Position numbers and translations under genes: made by a program
The notes under the pieces: generated by a model
Told to the model about the DNA's origin: nothing
The model's database searches: none
Seen by the model: only the letters and a program-made list of their open reading frames with translations
Source of the DNA: Brumimicrobium mesophilum
GTDB taxonomy: Bacteria > Bacteroidota > Bacteroidia > Flavobacteriales_D > Crocinitomicaceae
NCBI RefSeq assembly: GCF_003025005.1
Contig: NZ_PVSS01000007.1
Location: 62,001-126,000 of the forward strand
Direction of reading: 5' to 3'
DNA length: 64,000 bases
Part shown: positions 11,007 to 20,871 of the stretch, one piece after another
How positions within the stretch are numbered: the stretch's first letter is position 1
Layout of the letters: each line of letters begins with the position of its first letter

Positions 11007-11092
11007 GAACTTTATATCGAAATATTAAAATAATAATTGGTTGATGAATATTGCGAATAGCATAGATTGACCAAAAAATATAATTTAATTTT

Positions 11093-11117
11093 AAAAGACG
11101 ACTTTATGTCGTCTTTT
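11093..11117. terminator. Bidirectional terminator between convergent genes
   Basis: Perfect ten-base stem AAAAGACGAC / GTCGTCTTTT with a five-base loop, A-rich before and T-rich after. It lies between the rightward acidic gene and the leftward MFS gene and can serve both. Confidence 0.85.
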
Positions 11118-11157
11118 CTCGTTTTGTTTAGAAATTGAGAATTGATTTATCAAATTT

Positions 11158-12342
11158 TCAAATCTCTTTAACGGTTTTTTTATAATTCACATTTGTTCTG
11201 CTGAATAATAAATGAAGTATAAGGTATATTAATGCTAATCCTGCAACGTATGCCCCAAAAGTAAATGCAAAGTTTAAACTTTCAGGGGTGTTATTATAGA
11301 TGGATAATGTGCTGGCTGCCCCAAATAAAATTCCAAATTCCAGCGCTATAAATAAGGTTCCCGATCCAACACCTCTTCTATGAGTCGGAGACAAATCAGC
11401 CATCCAAGCAAATAGTGTAGGTGAGCTAATTCCAGTAGCTATTCCGAAAATGAATGATGCTGAGGTATACCAAAATGCTGTTTCAGCAAAACCTGTCATT
11501 AACATGGCAATAATTAAGATCGAAACTCCCATTATTAATGCCTGACGTCTTCCTATAATATCAGAAAGTTTTCCTGCGAATAGCCGCACAGCGATAGTTG
11601 AAACGACATAGAAAACATAATACCAGCCCTTATTTTCGATTCCTAAATATACTGATTTGTCAGGAGTGAGTACTAAAATTAAACCTGTACATATTGTTGT
11701 AAGGAACATAACCATTGCTGCTGGTAGCACATTTTTTTCGAAAACATCTCCAATATTAATTTTAAAAATACTGAATTTAATTGGTTGGGGGGTGGGTAAA
11801 GTTTCTTTAACTGAATGGATTAAAAGTAAGGAGATGACTGCTGTTAAACTAGAAATTATAAATAAACCATTGAGCGAAAAGGTATTGGCAATTGGAGTTC
11901 CGAGGCCTTGACCTACAACTAAACCTAAGGCTATTCCTGTTCCAAAAACACCCATCCCTTGACCGCGTTTTTCAGGAGGTAGAATATCAGTTACTAGAGC
12001 AGTTGCACCGGTCGGAAGAAATCCTGTTGAGAATCCATGAAAAAACCTTAATGTTAGAAAAAATGTAATTGTACCACTTAAAGGATAAATTAGGGTAATA
12101 ATGATACTCACGACTGTACCCACATACATCGTGCTTTTTCTTCCTACAATGTCTGCCATTTTTCCAGAAAAAGGTCTTGAAATCGCTGCTGTTAGCGTGA
12201 AAAGTCCTATAATCAAACCTTTGAAGGCTTCACCACCTAATAAAGTTATGAATTCATTGAGTTCGGGGATAATAAGGTTGAATGAAACCATAAAGAAAAA
12301 CATTCCCAAAGACAAGGCCCAAAAATTCCTGCTGTAAGTCAT
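11158..12342 (-). CDS. MFS transporter
   Basis: Major facilitator superfamily carrier, 394 aa from the ATG at 12342; the reading frame extends to an upstream TTG that adds three residues. About twelve hydrophobic segments are visible. Motif A appears after helix 2 ([12 protein letters not shown]) and again in the second half ([13 protein letters not shown]), showing the two six-helix halves. The sequence resembles drug/multidrug-type MFS proteins (MFS_1). The substrate cannot be told from the sequence. It is divergent from msrB with a gap of about 70 bp. Confidence 0.9.
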   Translation of the reverse strand: MTYSRNFWALSLGMFFFMVSFNLIIPELNEFITLLGGEAFKGLIIGLFTLTAAISRPFSGKMADIVGRKSTMYVGTVVSIIITLIYPLSGTITFFLTLRFFHGFSTGFLPTGATALVTDILPPEKRGQGMGVFGTGIALGLVVGQGLGTPIANTFSLNGLFIISSLTAVISLLLIHSVKETLPTPQPIKFSIFKINIGDVFEKNVLPAAMVMFLTTICTGLILVLTPDKSVYLGIENKGWYYVFYVVSTIAVRLFAGKLSDIIGRRQALIMGVSILIIAMLMTGFAETAFWYTSASFIFGIATGISSPTLFAWMADLSPTHRRGVGSGTLFIALEFGILFGAASTLSIYNNTPESLNFAFTFGAYVAGLALIYLILHLLFSRTNVNYKKTVKEI

Positions 12343-12415
12343 AAAGTTCAAAAATGTAAAATTAGTTAAACCAATCTTACTTGAACATTTTGTACTTCAA
12401 AATTGTTACATTAAC

Positions 12416-12973
12416 ATGAAAAACTCAATGAATTATATTTTGCAAAATATCACAATACTATTTTTAGCTTTTTCGTTGTTGTCTTGTACGCATTTAAAGG
12501 ACGAAGGTAATAACGAGGTTCAGCTATCAGAAATTTCCAACTCTTCTATAGAGAATTCTGACCTTGATTTGGAAGATACGATAAAGAAAATAACGAAGAC
12601 AGATGCGGAATGGAAGCGTCAGTTATCAGATGAGCAGTACTATGTAAGCAGACAGGCTGGAACTGAACGTGCTTTTACCGGGAAGTATTGGGACAATAAA
12701 CAAGAAGGAATTTACCACTGCATAGGTTGTAACTTACCATTGTTTAGTTCATCAACAAAGTTTAAATCAGGAACAGGTTGGCCAAGTTTTTATATTCCAT
12801 TGAATGATAAAGTAGTGACAGAAGTTGCTGATAATTCGAATGGATGGAACAGGGTAGAAGTTGTTTGTACAAGATGTGACGGTCATTTGGGACATGTGTT
12901 TGAAGATGGACCTCAACCTACTGGCTTAAGATATTGTTTAAACTCTGCAGCACTCAATTTCGAGAAAAAGTAG
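12416..12973 (+). CDS. msrB: Peptide-methionine (R)-S-oxide reductase, lipoprotein form
   Basis: Repairs methionine-R-sulfoxide in proteins. An N-terminal signal with lipobox LLSC (Cys24) predicts a lipoprotein exported from the cytosol. The MsrB domain spans about residues 60-183. The structural zinc is held by two CxxC pairs (Cys102/105, Cys151/154), and the catalytic cysteine is Cys174 in [16 protein letters not shown] and [10 protein letters not shown] are family signatures. It probably protects envelope proteins. Its stop codon abuts the stop of the convergent apaG with no base between. Confidence 0.95.
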   Translation: MKNSMNYILQNITILFLAFSLLSCTHLKDEGNNEVQLSEISNSSIENSDLDLEDTIKKITKTDAEWKRQLSDEQYYVSRQAGTERAFTGKYWDNKQEGIYHCIGCNLPLFSSSTKFKSGTGWPSFYIPLNDKVVTEVADNSNGWNRVEVVCTRCDGHLGHVFEDGPQPTGLRYCLNSAALNFEKK

Positions 12974-13372
12974 TTAGTTTAATTTTCCGTTATATTCTAA
13001 GATAAAGCGAGGAACATTTACTTTAAAAGTACTTGTTTGCTCACCTTGATCGTTAATGGTAACAAAATTGTAATATCCTTCCATGAATCCAATTCCGGAT
13101 GATAAATCGCAACCCGATGTGTAAATATGAGTTTCACCAGGTTCTAATGTTGGTTGTTCTCCAATCACTCCTTGACCTTCTACAATTCTAGTTGGGGCAA
13201 GTGAGTCCATAATTTTCCAATGTCTTGAAATTAATTGAACTCTATTGTGACTCAAATTTTCAATTTTTATGGAGTAATTAAAAAAGTATAGATTTTTATC
13301 TAATTGTGTTAAATCTGATCGGAATAGTGCATTTACCGTAATTTTGATTCCTTTTGTGATGGCAACATTCAT
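12974..13372 (-). CDS. apaG: ApaG family protein
   Basis: Single-domain fibronectin-III-like protein, 132 aa, the typical ApaG length. Signatures are YFFNYSIKIENLSHNRVQLISRHW, VEGQGVIGEQPTLEPGE and SGIGFMEGYY. In enterobacteria apaG is linked to Co2+/Mg2+ resistance, but the biochemical role is not settled. It converges on msrB with abutting stop codons and no visible terminator, so the 3' ends of the two transcripts must overlap. The upstream gap to nqrA (226 bp) is AT-rich. Confidence 0.93.
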   Translation of the reverse strand: MNVAITKGIKITVNALFRSDLTQLDKNLYFFNYSIKIENLSHNRVQLISRHWKIMDSLAPTRIVEGQGVIGEQPTLEPGETHIYTSGCDLSSGIGFMEGYYNFVTINDQGEQTSTFKVNVPRFILEYNGKLN

Positions 13373-13563
13373 GATTTTGATATATATTAAAAAGTCAGAA
13401 TATTCTTAAATATTTTTTATAAATATAATTCTACATTAGAAAAGTACTAAAAATATTATAGTATATAACGGATATCAATGGAAATTATTATTTAGATTCA
13501 TTCTAAATTGTTAGTAGATCATCGTAAAGCAACTTTTACTACCCCTAAATTCGAACAAATTCA

Positions 13564-13571
13564 TATTTTTG
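13564..13571 (+). promoter_or_regulatory. Candidate -7 element of the nqr operon
   Basis: TATTTTTG matches TAnnTTTG exactly, 27 bp before the nqrA ATG. No clear TTG is found about 19 bp upstream, so the -33 half is weak. Confidence 0.4.
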
Positions 13572-13598
13572 TGCTCTAAATAAAATGTCTGTATAAAC

Positions 13599-14966
13599 AT
13601 GTCAAAGACGGTTAGACTTAAGAAAGGACTTGATATCAAGTTGCTCGGTGAAGCCGACCAAGTTACGGTGACGGCTAAAATGCCAACCATGGTCGCATTA
13701 AAGCCTTCTGATTTTCATGGATTAGTTCCGAAAGTCGTATTAAAAGAAGGGGAAAAGGTAAAACGCGGGGAAGTTGTGTTTTACGATAAATATAACAAGG
13801 ATGTAAAGTTTGTGTCTCCTGTAACTGGGACTATCTCTGAAATATTGAGAGGGGAAAAAAGGCGTATTTTAGAAATACGAATTTTGGTTGCGGCAACAGA
13901 CGAAGCAATTCAGTTAAATCCAGTAGATCCTTCCTCGATTTCTCGAGAAGAGGTGAAGTCAACAATGTTGGCAAACGGATTATGGCCTTTTGTGAAACAA
14001 CGTCCATTGGATAAGATCGCTGATCCTTCAGTGACTCCGAAATCAATATTTATTTCTGCATTTGATTCATCTCCATTAGCTCCAGATTATGATTTTATTC
14101 TTCATGGTCAGGATCAATTTTTTCAGCATGGTTTAAATGCTTTAGCGAAATTGACTGATGGTAAAGTGAATATTACTTTAAATGGTAAAGGTTCACCAGA
14201 TGAGTGTTTCAAGAATGCGAAGAACGTTGAAATCAACAAGATTGTTGGTAAACATCCAGCTGGAAATGTAGGTACACAGATTCATCACTTTGATCCAATT
14301 GATAAAGGGGAATTTGTATTTACTTTAAATCCTCAAGATGTTGTTACCATAGGTAAGTTTTTCGCTGAAGGTCAATTTGACGCTTCACGAATTGTTGCTT
14401 TGACAGGTTCAGAGGTTGAAGAAAGTGCAAGGAAATATTATAAAACAATTATTGGTGCTAGAGTAGATTCTATTATTGATAGTAGTTTAACAAATAATAA
14501 TGTTCGTGTAGTGAGCGGTAACGCTTTGACTGGTGAGGCGATTGGGCAAGAAGGTTTTTTAGGATTTTATGACGCACATATTACTGTTCTTCCAGAAGGA
14601 GATGATTATAAGTTCTTCCTGACTGAAGGATGGTTAGCACCTGGTTTCGATAAATATTCTAGCCATAGATTGTATCCAACTTGGTTAATGCCAAATAAGA
14701 AACAACGTTTAGACACCAATTTGAATGGTGAAGTACGTGGTTTTGTTGTAACTGGAGAAATGGAAAAGGTATTGCCTTTTGATATTTTACCAATGCAATT
14801 AATCAAGGCAATTATGGTAAATGATATTGATGCAATGGAACAATTAGGGATTTATGAAATCGCTCCTGAGGACTTTGCATTATGTGAATATGTATGTACA
14901 TCTAAAATAGCTATTCAGGAAAAGATCCGTGAGGGTTTAGATGTAATCGAAGAAGAATGCATGTAA
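13599..14966 (+). CDS. nqrA: Na+-translocating NADH:quinone reductase subunit A
   Basis: Peripheral subunit of the six-subunit Na+ pump. 455 aa. The start MSKTVRLKKGLDIKLLGEA matches NqrA; the biotinyl-lipoyl-like region (VVLKEGEKVKRGEVVFYDKYN, VTGTISEI) follows. The rest aligns with NqrA throughout, for example VGTQIHHFDPI, LTGSEVEESARKYYKTIIGA and HRLYPTWLMPNKKQRLDTNLNGE. It is first in the nqrABCDEF operon. The start is supported by the family N terminus. Confidence 0.97.
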   Translation: MSKTVRLKKGLDIKLLGEADQVTVTAKMPTMVALKPSDFHGLVPKVVLKEGEKVKRGEVVFYDKYNKDVKFVSPVTGTISEILRGEKRRILEIRILVAATDEAIQLNPVDPSSISREEVKSTMLANGLWPFVKQRPLDKIADPSVTPKSIFISAFDSSPLAPDYDFILHGQDQFFQHGLNALAKLTDGKVNITLNGKGSPDECFKNAKNVEINKIVGKHPAGNVGTQIHHFDPIDKGEFVFTLNPQDVVTIGKFFAEGQFDASRIVALTGSEVEESARKYYKTIIGARVDSIIDSSLTNNNVRVVSGNALTGEAIGQEGFLGFYDAHITVLPEGDDYKFFLTEGWLAPGFDKYSSHRLYPTWLMPNKKQRLDTNLNGEVRGFVVTGEMEKVLPFDILPMQLIKAIMVNDIDAMEQLGIYEIAPEDFALCEYVCTSKIAIQEKIREGLDVIEEECM

Positions 14967-14992
14967 CATGTTAAATTATAAATTTTAGGAAA

Positions 14993-16270
14993 TTGAAAGC
15001 ATTAAAAAAAATCATTCAAAATCTTGACCCAAAGTTTGAGAAGGGTGGAAAGTGGGAGAAAATGTACCCGCTTTATGAAACACTCTCAACTTTTTTGTTT
15101 ACGCCAAAGCACGTTACAAAGAGAGGGGCACATATCCGTGACGGAGTTGATTTAAAACGTACCATGTTTATGGTTGTTTTAGCTATGATTCCAGCATTAT
15201 TGTTTGGTATTTATAATACCGGGCACTGGCACTATGAATTACAATCTTACCTTAATCCTGAACAATATGGAGCGTATAGCGACTATTTAACAGGTTTTGG
15301 AGATAAAGTACTGTATGGAGTATTGCAAGTTCTACCATTAGTAATCGTTTCATATGGGGTCGGTTTAGCCATAGAATTTATCTTTGGATTTGTTCGAGGG
15401 CACGGTCTTCATGAAGGATTCTTGGTTTCAGGAATGTTAATTCCATTAATTATGCCAGCTGACGTTCCATTGTGGATGGTTGGTGTTGCAACAGCATTTG
15501 CAGTTGTAATTGGTAAAGAAGTTTTTGGAGGAACAGGAATGAACATCGTAAATATCGCTCTTACAGCACGTGCATTTTTATTCTTTGCTTATCCTACAGC
15601 GATGTCAGGAGATAAAGTATGGAAATCAGGTACAACTGATGTAATTGCAGAAAATGGCGGGACACTTCCTGATGGAGCTTCTGGAGCGACAGCTTTAGGA
15701 GATATTGCATCCTTTGTTGGAGATTCTCCTGTGGTTGCTGGAGAAACATTATCTGCTAGTGCATCAAGTGCAGAATTACTACAAAAATTTGAAGGTGCTT
15801 ATGATCCATTGCACGCTATTATTGGAATGATTCCTGGTTCGGTTGGTGAAACTTCTATGATTGCTATTGGATTGGGAGCTCTTTTACTATTGTATACAGG
15901 AGTTGCTTCATGGAGAATTATCCTTTCTTTCTTTGCAGGAGGATTTGTATTTGGTTTATTGATGAACTTAATGGGAGCAAATGCTTATATGGATATGCCA
16001 GCATACTATCATCTAATTATAGGAGGGTTTGCTTTTGGTGCGGTCTTTATGGCGACAGATCCGGTTACAGCTTCTCAAACTCAATACGGTAAATTATGGT
16101 ATGGATTCTTAGGGGGTGGATTAGCAGTTTTAATCCGTGTTCTAAACCCTGCTTATCCTGAGGGAGTAATGCTAGCTATTTTGTTTATGAATATTATGGC
16201 TCCATTAATTGACCATTATGTGGTTCAAGCAAATATTTCTAGACGTAAAAAACGATTTAAAACAGCTTAG
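14993..16270 (+). CDS. nqrB: Na+-translocating NADH:quinone reductase subunit B
   Basis: Integral membrane subunit with covalent FMN and riboflavin, forming the main Na+ channel. The start is TTG at 14993: an in-frame stop lies at 14972-14974 and no ATG intervenes, while the encoded MKALKKIIQNLDPKFEKGGK is the conserved NqrB N terminus. AGGA at 14987-14990 is an unusually close RBS. The FMN-carrying threonine is in DGASGAT (Thr233). About ten membrane helices. 425 aa. A hydrophilic insert of about 60 residues lies around the flavin site. Confidence 0.97.
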   Translation: MKALKKIIQNLDPKFEKGGKWEKMYPLYETLSTFLFTPKHVTKRGAHIRDGVDLKRTMFMVVLAMIPALLFGIYNTGHWHYELQSYLNPEQYGAYSDYLTGFGDKVLYGVLQVLPLVIVSYGVGLAIEFIFGFVRGHGLHEGFLVSGMLIPLIMPADVPLWMVGVATAFAVVIGKEVFGGTGMNIVNIALTARAFLFFAYPTAMSGDKVWKSGTTDVIAENGGTLPDGASGATALGDIASFVGDSPVVAGETLSASASSAELLQKFEGAYDPLHAIIGMIPGSVGETSMIAIGLGALLLLYTGVASWRIILSFFAGGFVFGLLMNLMGANAYMDMPAYYHLIIGGFAFGAVFMATDPVTASQTQYGKLWYGFLGGGLAVLIRVLNPAYPEGVMLAILFMNIMAPLIDHYVVQANISRRKKRFKTA

Positions 16271-16272
16271 AT

Positions 16273-16992
16273 ATGAAAGTTAATAAAGATGCAAACGGTT
16301 ATACATTTGCCTTCTCAATTATATTAGTAATAGTTGTAGGAGTCATTCTTTCTTCCCTTTCAATAGGGTTAGGTCCATTGAAGAAAGCAAATGTAGAAGT
16401 AAAGAAAAAAATGAATATTCTTTCTGCTTTAGGTGTTGAATCAACACGTAAGGATGGAAGTGATAAGTACGAACAATTCGTAAACGATAGCTATGTTATT
16501 TCTCACAATGGAGTTTTACAAGAAAACTTACCAGAAGAGAAACAAGCTTTTAGCTTAGATGTTCAAAAGCAATTTAGAGATAAAACAATTAAGTTAGAGG
16601 ATAGACTTTATCCAATTTTTGAAGCCGAAAAGGAAGGTGAAATACTTTATGTTTTACCGGTGGTTGGAAAAGGACTTTGGGGACCAATTTGGGGATTCAT
16701 TGCTTTGGCTGATGATTTTGAAACTATTGTAGGAACTTCATTTGACCACAAAGGAGAAACTCCTGGATTAGGAGCTGAAATTTCTCAAAGTTTCTTTGAG
16801 AACCGTTACAATGGTGAGAAAATAGCTAACAATGGTAGTTTCACCGAAATTAAAGTTGTTCAAAACGGTTCAGGTTTCGAAGATCAAAAGGTTGACGGTA
16901 TCACGGGAGGGACAATAACCTCGAAAGGTGTTGAGAAAATGGTAAATGAGACCATGGAAGTTTATTATAAATATTTCAGTAAAAATAAATAG
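16273..16992 (+). CDS. nqrC: Na+-translocating NADH:quinone reductase subunit C
   Basis: Single N-terminal transmembrane helix (about 11-32) with a periplasmic flavin domain. 239 aa. The covalent FMN motif is DGITGGTITS, where Thr214 should carry FMN attached by ApbE; the usual SGAT is TGGT here, which fits the relaxed consensus. The GETPGLGAEI loop is typical. It starts 2 bp after nqrB. Confidence 0.96.
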   Translation: MKVNKDANGYTFAFSIILVIVVGVILSSLSIGLGPLKKANVEVKKKMNILSALGVESTRKDGSDKYEQFVNDSYVISHNGVLQENLPEEKQAFSLDVQKQFRDKTIKLEDRLYPIFEAEKEGEILYVLPVVGKGLWGPIWGFIALADDFETIVGTSFDHKGETPGLGAEISQSFFENRYNGEKIANNGSFTEIKVVQNGSGFEDQKVDGITGGTITSKGVEKMVNETMEVYYKYFSKNK

Positions 16993-16996
16993 TGTT

Positions 16997-17686
16997 ATGA
17001 GTAAGACTGAAGAAAAATTAAAAGCGCCAAGCGAGCCATTGTTCTCAAAAAAGAACAAACGTTTGATTACAGATCCTTTGGCGGATAACAATCCAATTAC
17101 AATTCAGGTACTAGGTATTTGTTCTGCTCTAGCAATTACAGTTCAGGTTGAACAAGCATTCTGGATGTCTATTTCTGTAATCTTTGTAATGGTATTTGGA
17201 AACTTAATTGTTTCATTACTAAGAAACTTAATTCCATCACGTGTAAGAATTATCGTTCAATTGGTAATTGTTGCCTCTTTGGTAATTATTGTAAATGAGT
17301 CGCTTCAAGCTTTCGTTCCTGATGTTTCAGAAAAACTATCAGTATTCGTTGGTTTGATTATAACCAACTGTATTATTATGGGGCGTTTTGAGGCATTCGC
17401 AATGGCAAATAAACCTTTCCCTTCTATTTTGGATGCGATTGGAAATGCAATTGGATATGCTTGGATTCTTGTACTTGTTGCATTAGTTCGTGAAGTTTTA
17501 GGTTCAGGTAAAATTTGGGGAGCTTCCATTTTTGGAAACAACTTACCAGGTGAAGAAAGTGGATTGTATGCTTTAGGGTATGTGAACAATAACATGATGA
17601 TTTTACCTCCAATGGCATTGATAGTTGTGGGAATAATTATTTGGGTTCAGCGTTCGATGAACAAAGAATTAGTTGAAGAAAATTAA
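16997..17686 (+). CDS. nqrD: Na+-translocating NADH:quinone reductase subunit D
   Basis: Six-helix membrane subunit homologous to NqrE and RnfE. 229 aa from the ATG at 16997; the open frame extends 17 codons upstream into nqrC but that part is not NqrD-like. Signatures are NPITIQVLGICSALAIT, LIITNCIIMGRFEAFAM and ALVREVLGSGKI. The Cys of ITNC is expected to help bind the intramembrane iron centre. A hydrophilic N-terminal extension of about 30 residues precedes the core. Confidence 0.96.
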   Translation: MSKTEEKLKAPSEPLFSKKNKRLITDPLADNNPITIQVLGICSALAITVQVEQAFWMSISVIFVMVFGNLIVSLLRNLIPSRVRIIVQLVIVASLVIIVNESLQAFVPDVSEKLSVFVGLIITNCIIMGRFEAFAMANKPFPSILDAIGNAIGYAWILVLVALVREVLGSGKIWGASIFGNNLPGEESGLYALGYVNNNMMILPPMALIVVGIIIWVQRSMNKELVEEN

Positions 17687-17707
17687 TAAGAAGTTTAGAT
17701 TATAATT

Positions 17708-18427
17708 ATGGAAAGTACATTAGATATATTCGTAAAGGCGATTTTTACCGAAAATATGATTTTCGCCTATTTCTTAGGGATGTGCTCTTATTTGGCTGTT
17801 TCTAAAACAGTGAAAACAGGAGTAGGACTTGGATTGGCAGTTGTTTTCGTTTTAGTGGTTACAGTACCAATGAACTATTTATTAGAAAATTACGTTTTAA
17901 AAGAAGGAGCTTTATCTTGGTTAAATCCTGAGTATGGAGTAAGTGGCTCTAAAACAATTGATTTAAGTTTCTTATCTTTTATCATGTTTATCGCCGTTGT
18001 AGCTTCAATTGTTCAATTAGTTGAAATGTTGGTAGAGAAATTTGCACCTGCTCTTTATGGAGCTTTGGGTATTTTCTTACCGCTTATCGCTGTAAATTGT
18101 TCAATTTTAGGTGGAGCATTATTTATGCAAGATCGTCAATACTCAACAATTCTTGATGCAACTTCTTTTGCTTTTGGTTCGGGTATAGGATGGTTTATAG
18201 CAATTGTTTCTTTAGCTGCAATACGTGAGAAAATTCGTTATTCAAACGTTCCTCCAGCTTTAAGAGGTTTAGGTATTACTTTTATCGTGACCGGATTAAT
18301 GGGTATTGCTTTTATGAGTTTCATGGGAGTTGAATACGGAAAAAAGAAAGAAGCGGAAAATACAAACACGATCAGTGGAGGTGCAGTTGAAACCTCTCAA
18401 ATTATTAACGTAAAACAAGAAAACTAA
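17708..18427 (+). CDS. nqrE: Na+-translocating NADH:quinone reductase subunit E
   Basis: Six-helix membrane subunit, paralogue of NqrD. 239 aa. Signatures are [21 protein letters not shown] near the N terminus and [17 protein letters not shown], whose cysteine (with those of NqrD) coordinates the intramembrane iron centre in characterised pumps. A C-terminal hydrophilic tail of about 30 residues ([14 protein letters not shown]) extends past the family core. The stop overlaps the nqrF ATG by one base. Confidence 0.96.
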   Translation: MESTLDIFVKAIFTENMIFAYFLGMCSYLAVSKTVKTGVGLGLAVVFVLVVTVPMNYLLENYVLKEGALSWLNPEYGVSGSKTIDLSFLSFIMFIAVVASIVQLVEMLVEKFAPALYGALGIFLPLIAVNCSILGGALFMQDRQYSTILDATSFAFGSGIGWFIAIVSLAAIREKIRYSNVPPALRGLGITFIVTGLMGIAFMSFMGVEYGKKKEAENTNTISGGAVETSQIINVKQEN

Positions 18428-19725
18428 TGGGTTTATCAATTTTAATAACAGTAGTATTCTTCTTAGCAGTAATTTTATTGTTGGTTTCGATGTTGCTTTT
18501 TGTTAAAGCAAAACTGTCTCCAGCTGGAAAAATAACAATTACTATAAACGGAGATAAAGAGTTAGAAGTTAATGGTGGTGATACATTATTAAGTACATTA
18601 GGAAACAATCAAATTTTCTTGCCATCTGCTTGTGGTGGTGGTGGAACATGTATTCAATGTATTTGTCAAGTTCATGAAGGTGGAGGAAGTATTTTACCTA
18701 CAGAAGAGCCGCATTTTTCAAGAAAAGAGATTAAGGAGAATTATCGTTTAAGCTGCCAGGTTAAGGTAAAAGAAAACATGCAGATTGAAGTTCATGATGA
18801 AATTCTTGGGATTAAGGAATGGGAAGCAAAAGTAGTTTCTAACTACAACGTTGCAACATTCATTAAAGAGTTTATTGTTGAGATTCCGGAAGACATGAAT
18901 TATAAAGCGGGAGGGTATATCCAAATCCGTATTCCTAATTGTGTTGTTGATTTCAAAACAATGGATATTACAGCTCACCCTGAAGATCATCCTGGACAGC
19001 CAGATAAGTTTAAAGCAGATTGGGACAAGTTTAAACTTTGGCCTCTTCAAATGAAGAATACAGAGGATACAGTTCGTGCTTATTCTATGGCTTCATATCC
19101 AGCTGAGGGTAGAAAGATCATGTTGAACGTACGTATTGCAACGCCACCATTTGACCGTAAAGCGGGAGGATGGATGAAGGTTAATCCTGGTATTGCTTCA
19201 TCTTATATTTTCAACCTTAAGCAAGGTGATCCAGCGATTATTTCAGGGCCTTATGGTGAATTCTTTATCAATGAAGAATCTGATGCTGAAATGCTTTACA
19301 TCGGTGGTGGAGCTGGAATGGCACCAATGCGTTCTCACTTATATGAGTTATTCAAAACGATGAGAACAGACCGTAAAGTTACATATTGGTATGGAGGTCG
19401 TTCTAAAGCGGAGTTATTCTATATTGAACACTTCCGTGAATTGGAAAGAGAATTCCCTAACTTTAAATTCTATATGGTCTTATCAGAACCTTTAGAAGAA
19501 GATAACTGGAAGGTGAAGAAAGATATTCATGATGAAGAGGGTGATGGTTTTGTAGGATTCGTTCACCAAGTAGTTATTGATCAATATCTAACGAAGCATG
19601 ATGAACCAGAAGATATTGAATTTTATTTCTGTGGACCACCAATGATGAACCAAGCGGTTTTATCAATGTGTGATTCTTGGGGTGTCCCACCAGAGAATGT
19701 ATCGTTTGATGATTTTGGAGGATAA
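18427..19725 (+). CDS. nqrF: Na+-translocating NADH:quinone reductase subunit F
   Basis: NADH-oxidising entry subunit. An N-terminal helix (about 5-26) anchors it. A [2Fe-2S] ferredoxin domain follows with Cys69, Cys75, Cys78 and Cys110 (SACGGGGTCIQC ... LSC). The FAD site is RAYSMASYPAEG and the NADH-binding region is IGGGAGMAPMRSHL. It ends in the family tail PPENVSFDDFGG. 432 aa. Last gene of the operon. Confidence 0.97.
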   Translation: MGLSILITVVFFLAVILLLVSMLLFVKAKLSPAGKITITINGDKELEVNGGDTLLSTLGNNQIFLPSACGGGGTCIQCICQVHEGGGSILPTEEPHFSRKEIKENYRLSCQVKVKENMQIEVHDEILGIKEWEAKVVSNYNVATFIKEFIVEIPEDMNYKAGGYIQIRIPNCVVDFKTMDITAHPEDHPGQPDKFKADWDKFKLWPLQMKNTEDTVRAYSMASYPAEGRKIMLNVRIATPPFDRKAGGWMKVNPGIASSYIFNLKQGDPAIISGPYGEFFINEESDAEMLYIGGGAGMAPMRSHLYELFKTMRTDRKVTYWYGGRSKAELFYIEHFRELEREFPNFKFYMVLSEPLEEDNWKVKKDIHDEEGDGFVGFVHQVVIDQYLTKHDEPEDIEFYFCGPPMMNQAVLSMCDSWGVPPENVSFDDFGG

Positions 19726-19750
19726 AATTTCAATTTGTAATATAGCTTTT

Positions 19751-19781
19751 AAAAGCGTTTCGAGAGAAACGCTTTTTTTTT
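19751..19781 (+). terminator. Intrinsic terminator of the nqr operon
   Basis: AAAAGCGTTTC / GAAACGCTTTT stem with a four-base loop and nine Ts, 25 bp after the nqrF stop. Confidence 0.93.
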
Positions 19782-19800
19782 GACATATATTTATGTAAGC

Positions 19801-19827
19801 AAAAAAAGAGACACCATTCGGTATCTC
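19801..19827 (-). terminator. Intrinsic terminator after purE (minus strand)
   Basis: On the minus strand GAGATACC pairs with GGTGTCTC (one G-T wobble), loop GAAT, followed by seven Ts. It sits 28 bp past the purE stop, back to back with the nqr terminator. Confidence 0.85.
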
Positions 19828-19854
19828 CTTTCATAAATAATCTATGGTATTTTA

Positions 19855-20337
19855 TTATTTTAACTCTTCGGCAGTCTTTAAAACTGCTTGTTTGAGCTCA
19901 TCAATATATTCTACTAATCTTTCCATCAACTCAGGTTCACCAACAGCTACTATTTTGGCAGCTAGTATACCCGCATTTTTGGCTCCATCCAGCGCTACAG
20001 TAGCCACTGGAATACCTCCAGGCATTTGTAGAATAGATAACACAGAATCCCATCCATCAATAGAGTTTCGAGACTTTATAGGAACTCCAATTACTGGTAA
20101 AGGAGTTAATGAAGCCGTCATTCCAGGTAAATGAGCGGCACCTCCGGCACCCGCTATAATTGTTTTAATTCCTTTTGTATGAGCATTTCTACCATATTCA
20201 AACATCTTTTCAGGTGTTCTATGTGCAGATACTATATCCATTTCATAAGAAACACCTAAATAGTCAAGGATATCAGCAGCCTCTTGCATAATAGGTAAGT
20301 CCGATTTGCTTCCCATTATTATTCCAACTTTTGCCAT
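19855..20337 (-). CDS. purE: N5-carboxyaminoimidazole ribonucleotide mutase (class I PurE)
   Basis: De novo purine synthesis: rearranges N5-CAIR to CAIR. 160 aa. The family signatures are intact: VGIIMGSKSDLPIM at the N terminus, SAHRTPEKMFEY with the catalytic histidine, AGAGGAAHLPGM, and SILQMPGGIPVATVALDG. No purK lies next to it here. Transcribed leftward, about 60 bp from the pterin dehydratase gene. Confidence 0.97.
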   Translation of the reverse strand: MAKVGIIMGSKSDLPIMQEAADILDYLGVSYEMDIVSAHRTPEKMFEYGRNAHTKGIKTIIAGAGGAAHLPGMTASLTPLPVIGVPIKSRNSIDGWDSVLSILQMPGGIPVATVALDGAKNAGILAAKIVAVGEPELMERLVEYIDELKQAVLKTAEELK

Positions 20338-20400
20338 ATTTTGTTTTTCGGTAAAGATAAGTATTTTGAGAATGTTAACCCTATGTATTTTAAGTGGGTT

Positions 20401-20646
20401 CTAGTTGGGCTTTAAACTTTCATCAATTTTTTTCGCCATTTTATGGTCAAGTTCAGTAACGGTGTTGCCTTCTTCGCTTGTGGTCAATTTGATATTCACC
20501 TTTTTATAGCTGTGGAGTAATATTGTTGGGTGGTGGTCCATTTCTTCAGCTATATGTCCAACTAAGTTTACGAATTCTAAGGCTTCCTTGAAATCCTCAA
20601 ACATAAAATCCCTTTCTAATTTATTATTTTCAATGCTCCAATTCAT
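20401..20646 (-). CDS. 4a-hydroxytetrahydrobiopterin dehydratase
   Basis: Pterin-4a-carbinolamine dehydratase (PCD/DCoH) family, 81 aa. It dehydrates the 4a-hydroxy pterin made by aromatic amino acid hydroxylases. The motif EEMDHHPTI (His38, His39, Pro40) and the later TVTELDHKMAKKID are the family active-site pattern. The protein is shorter at the N terminus than many PCDs (about 95-110 aa). No hydroxylase gene is adjacent. It is upstream of purE on the same strand. Confidence 0.88.
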   Translation of the reverse strand: MNWSIENNKLERDFMFEDFKEALEFVNLVGHIAEEMDHHPTILLHSYKKVNIKLTTSEEGNTVTELDHKMAKKIDESLKPN

Positions 20647-20871
20647 AATGTAAGTTTAAGTTATAACAATCCTCTTTTAGATTGGTATTAATGTAGGGAA
20701 TGATAATTGATTTTCAAAGTAAATTTTAGCTGAGTTTATTATTTTATACTTTTTTGGTTTAATGAATATTTTTAAATTCAATAAAATTGATTCGTTTGAT
20801 TTTTAATTTTATTTTTAAGGAATATCACTTTGATTTCATAAAATATCAAAAGAACATTTAACTTTACATAC

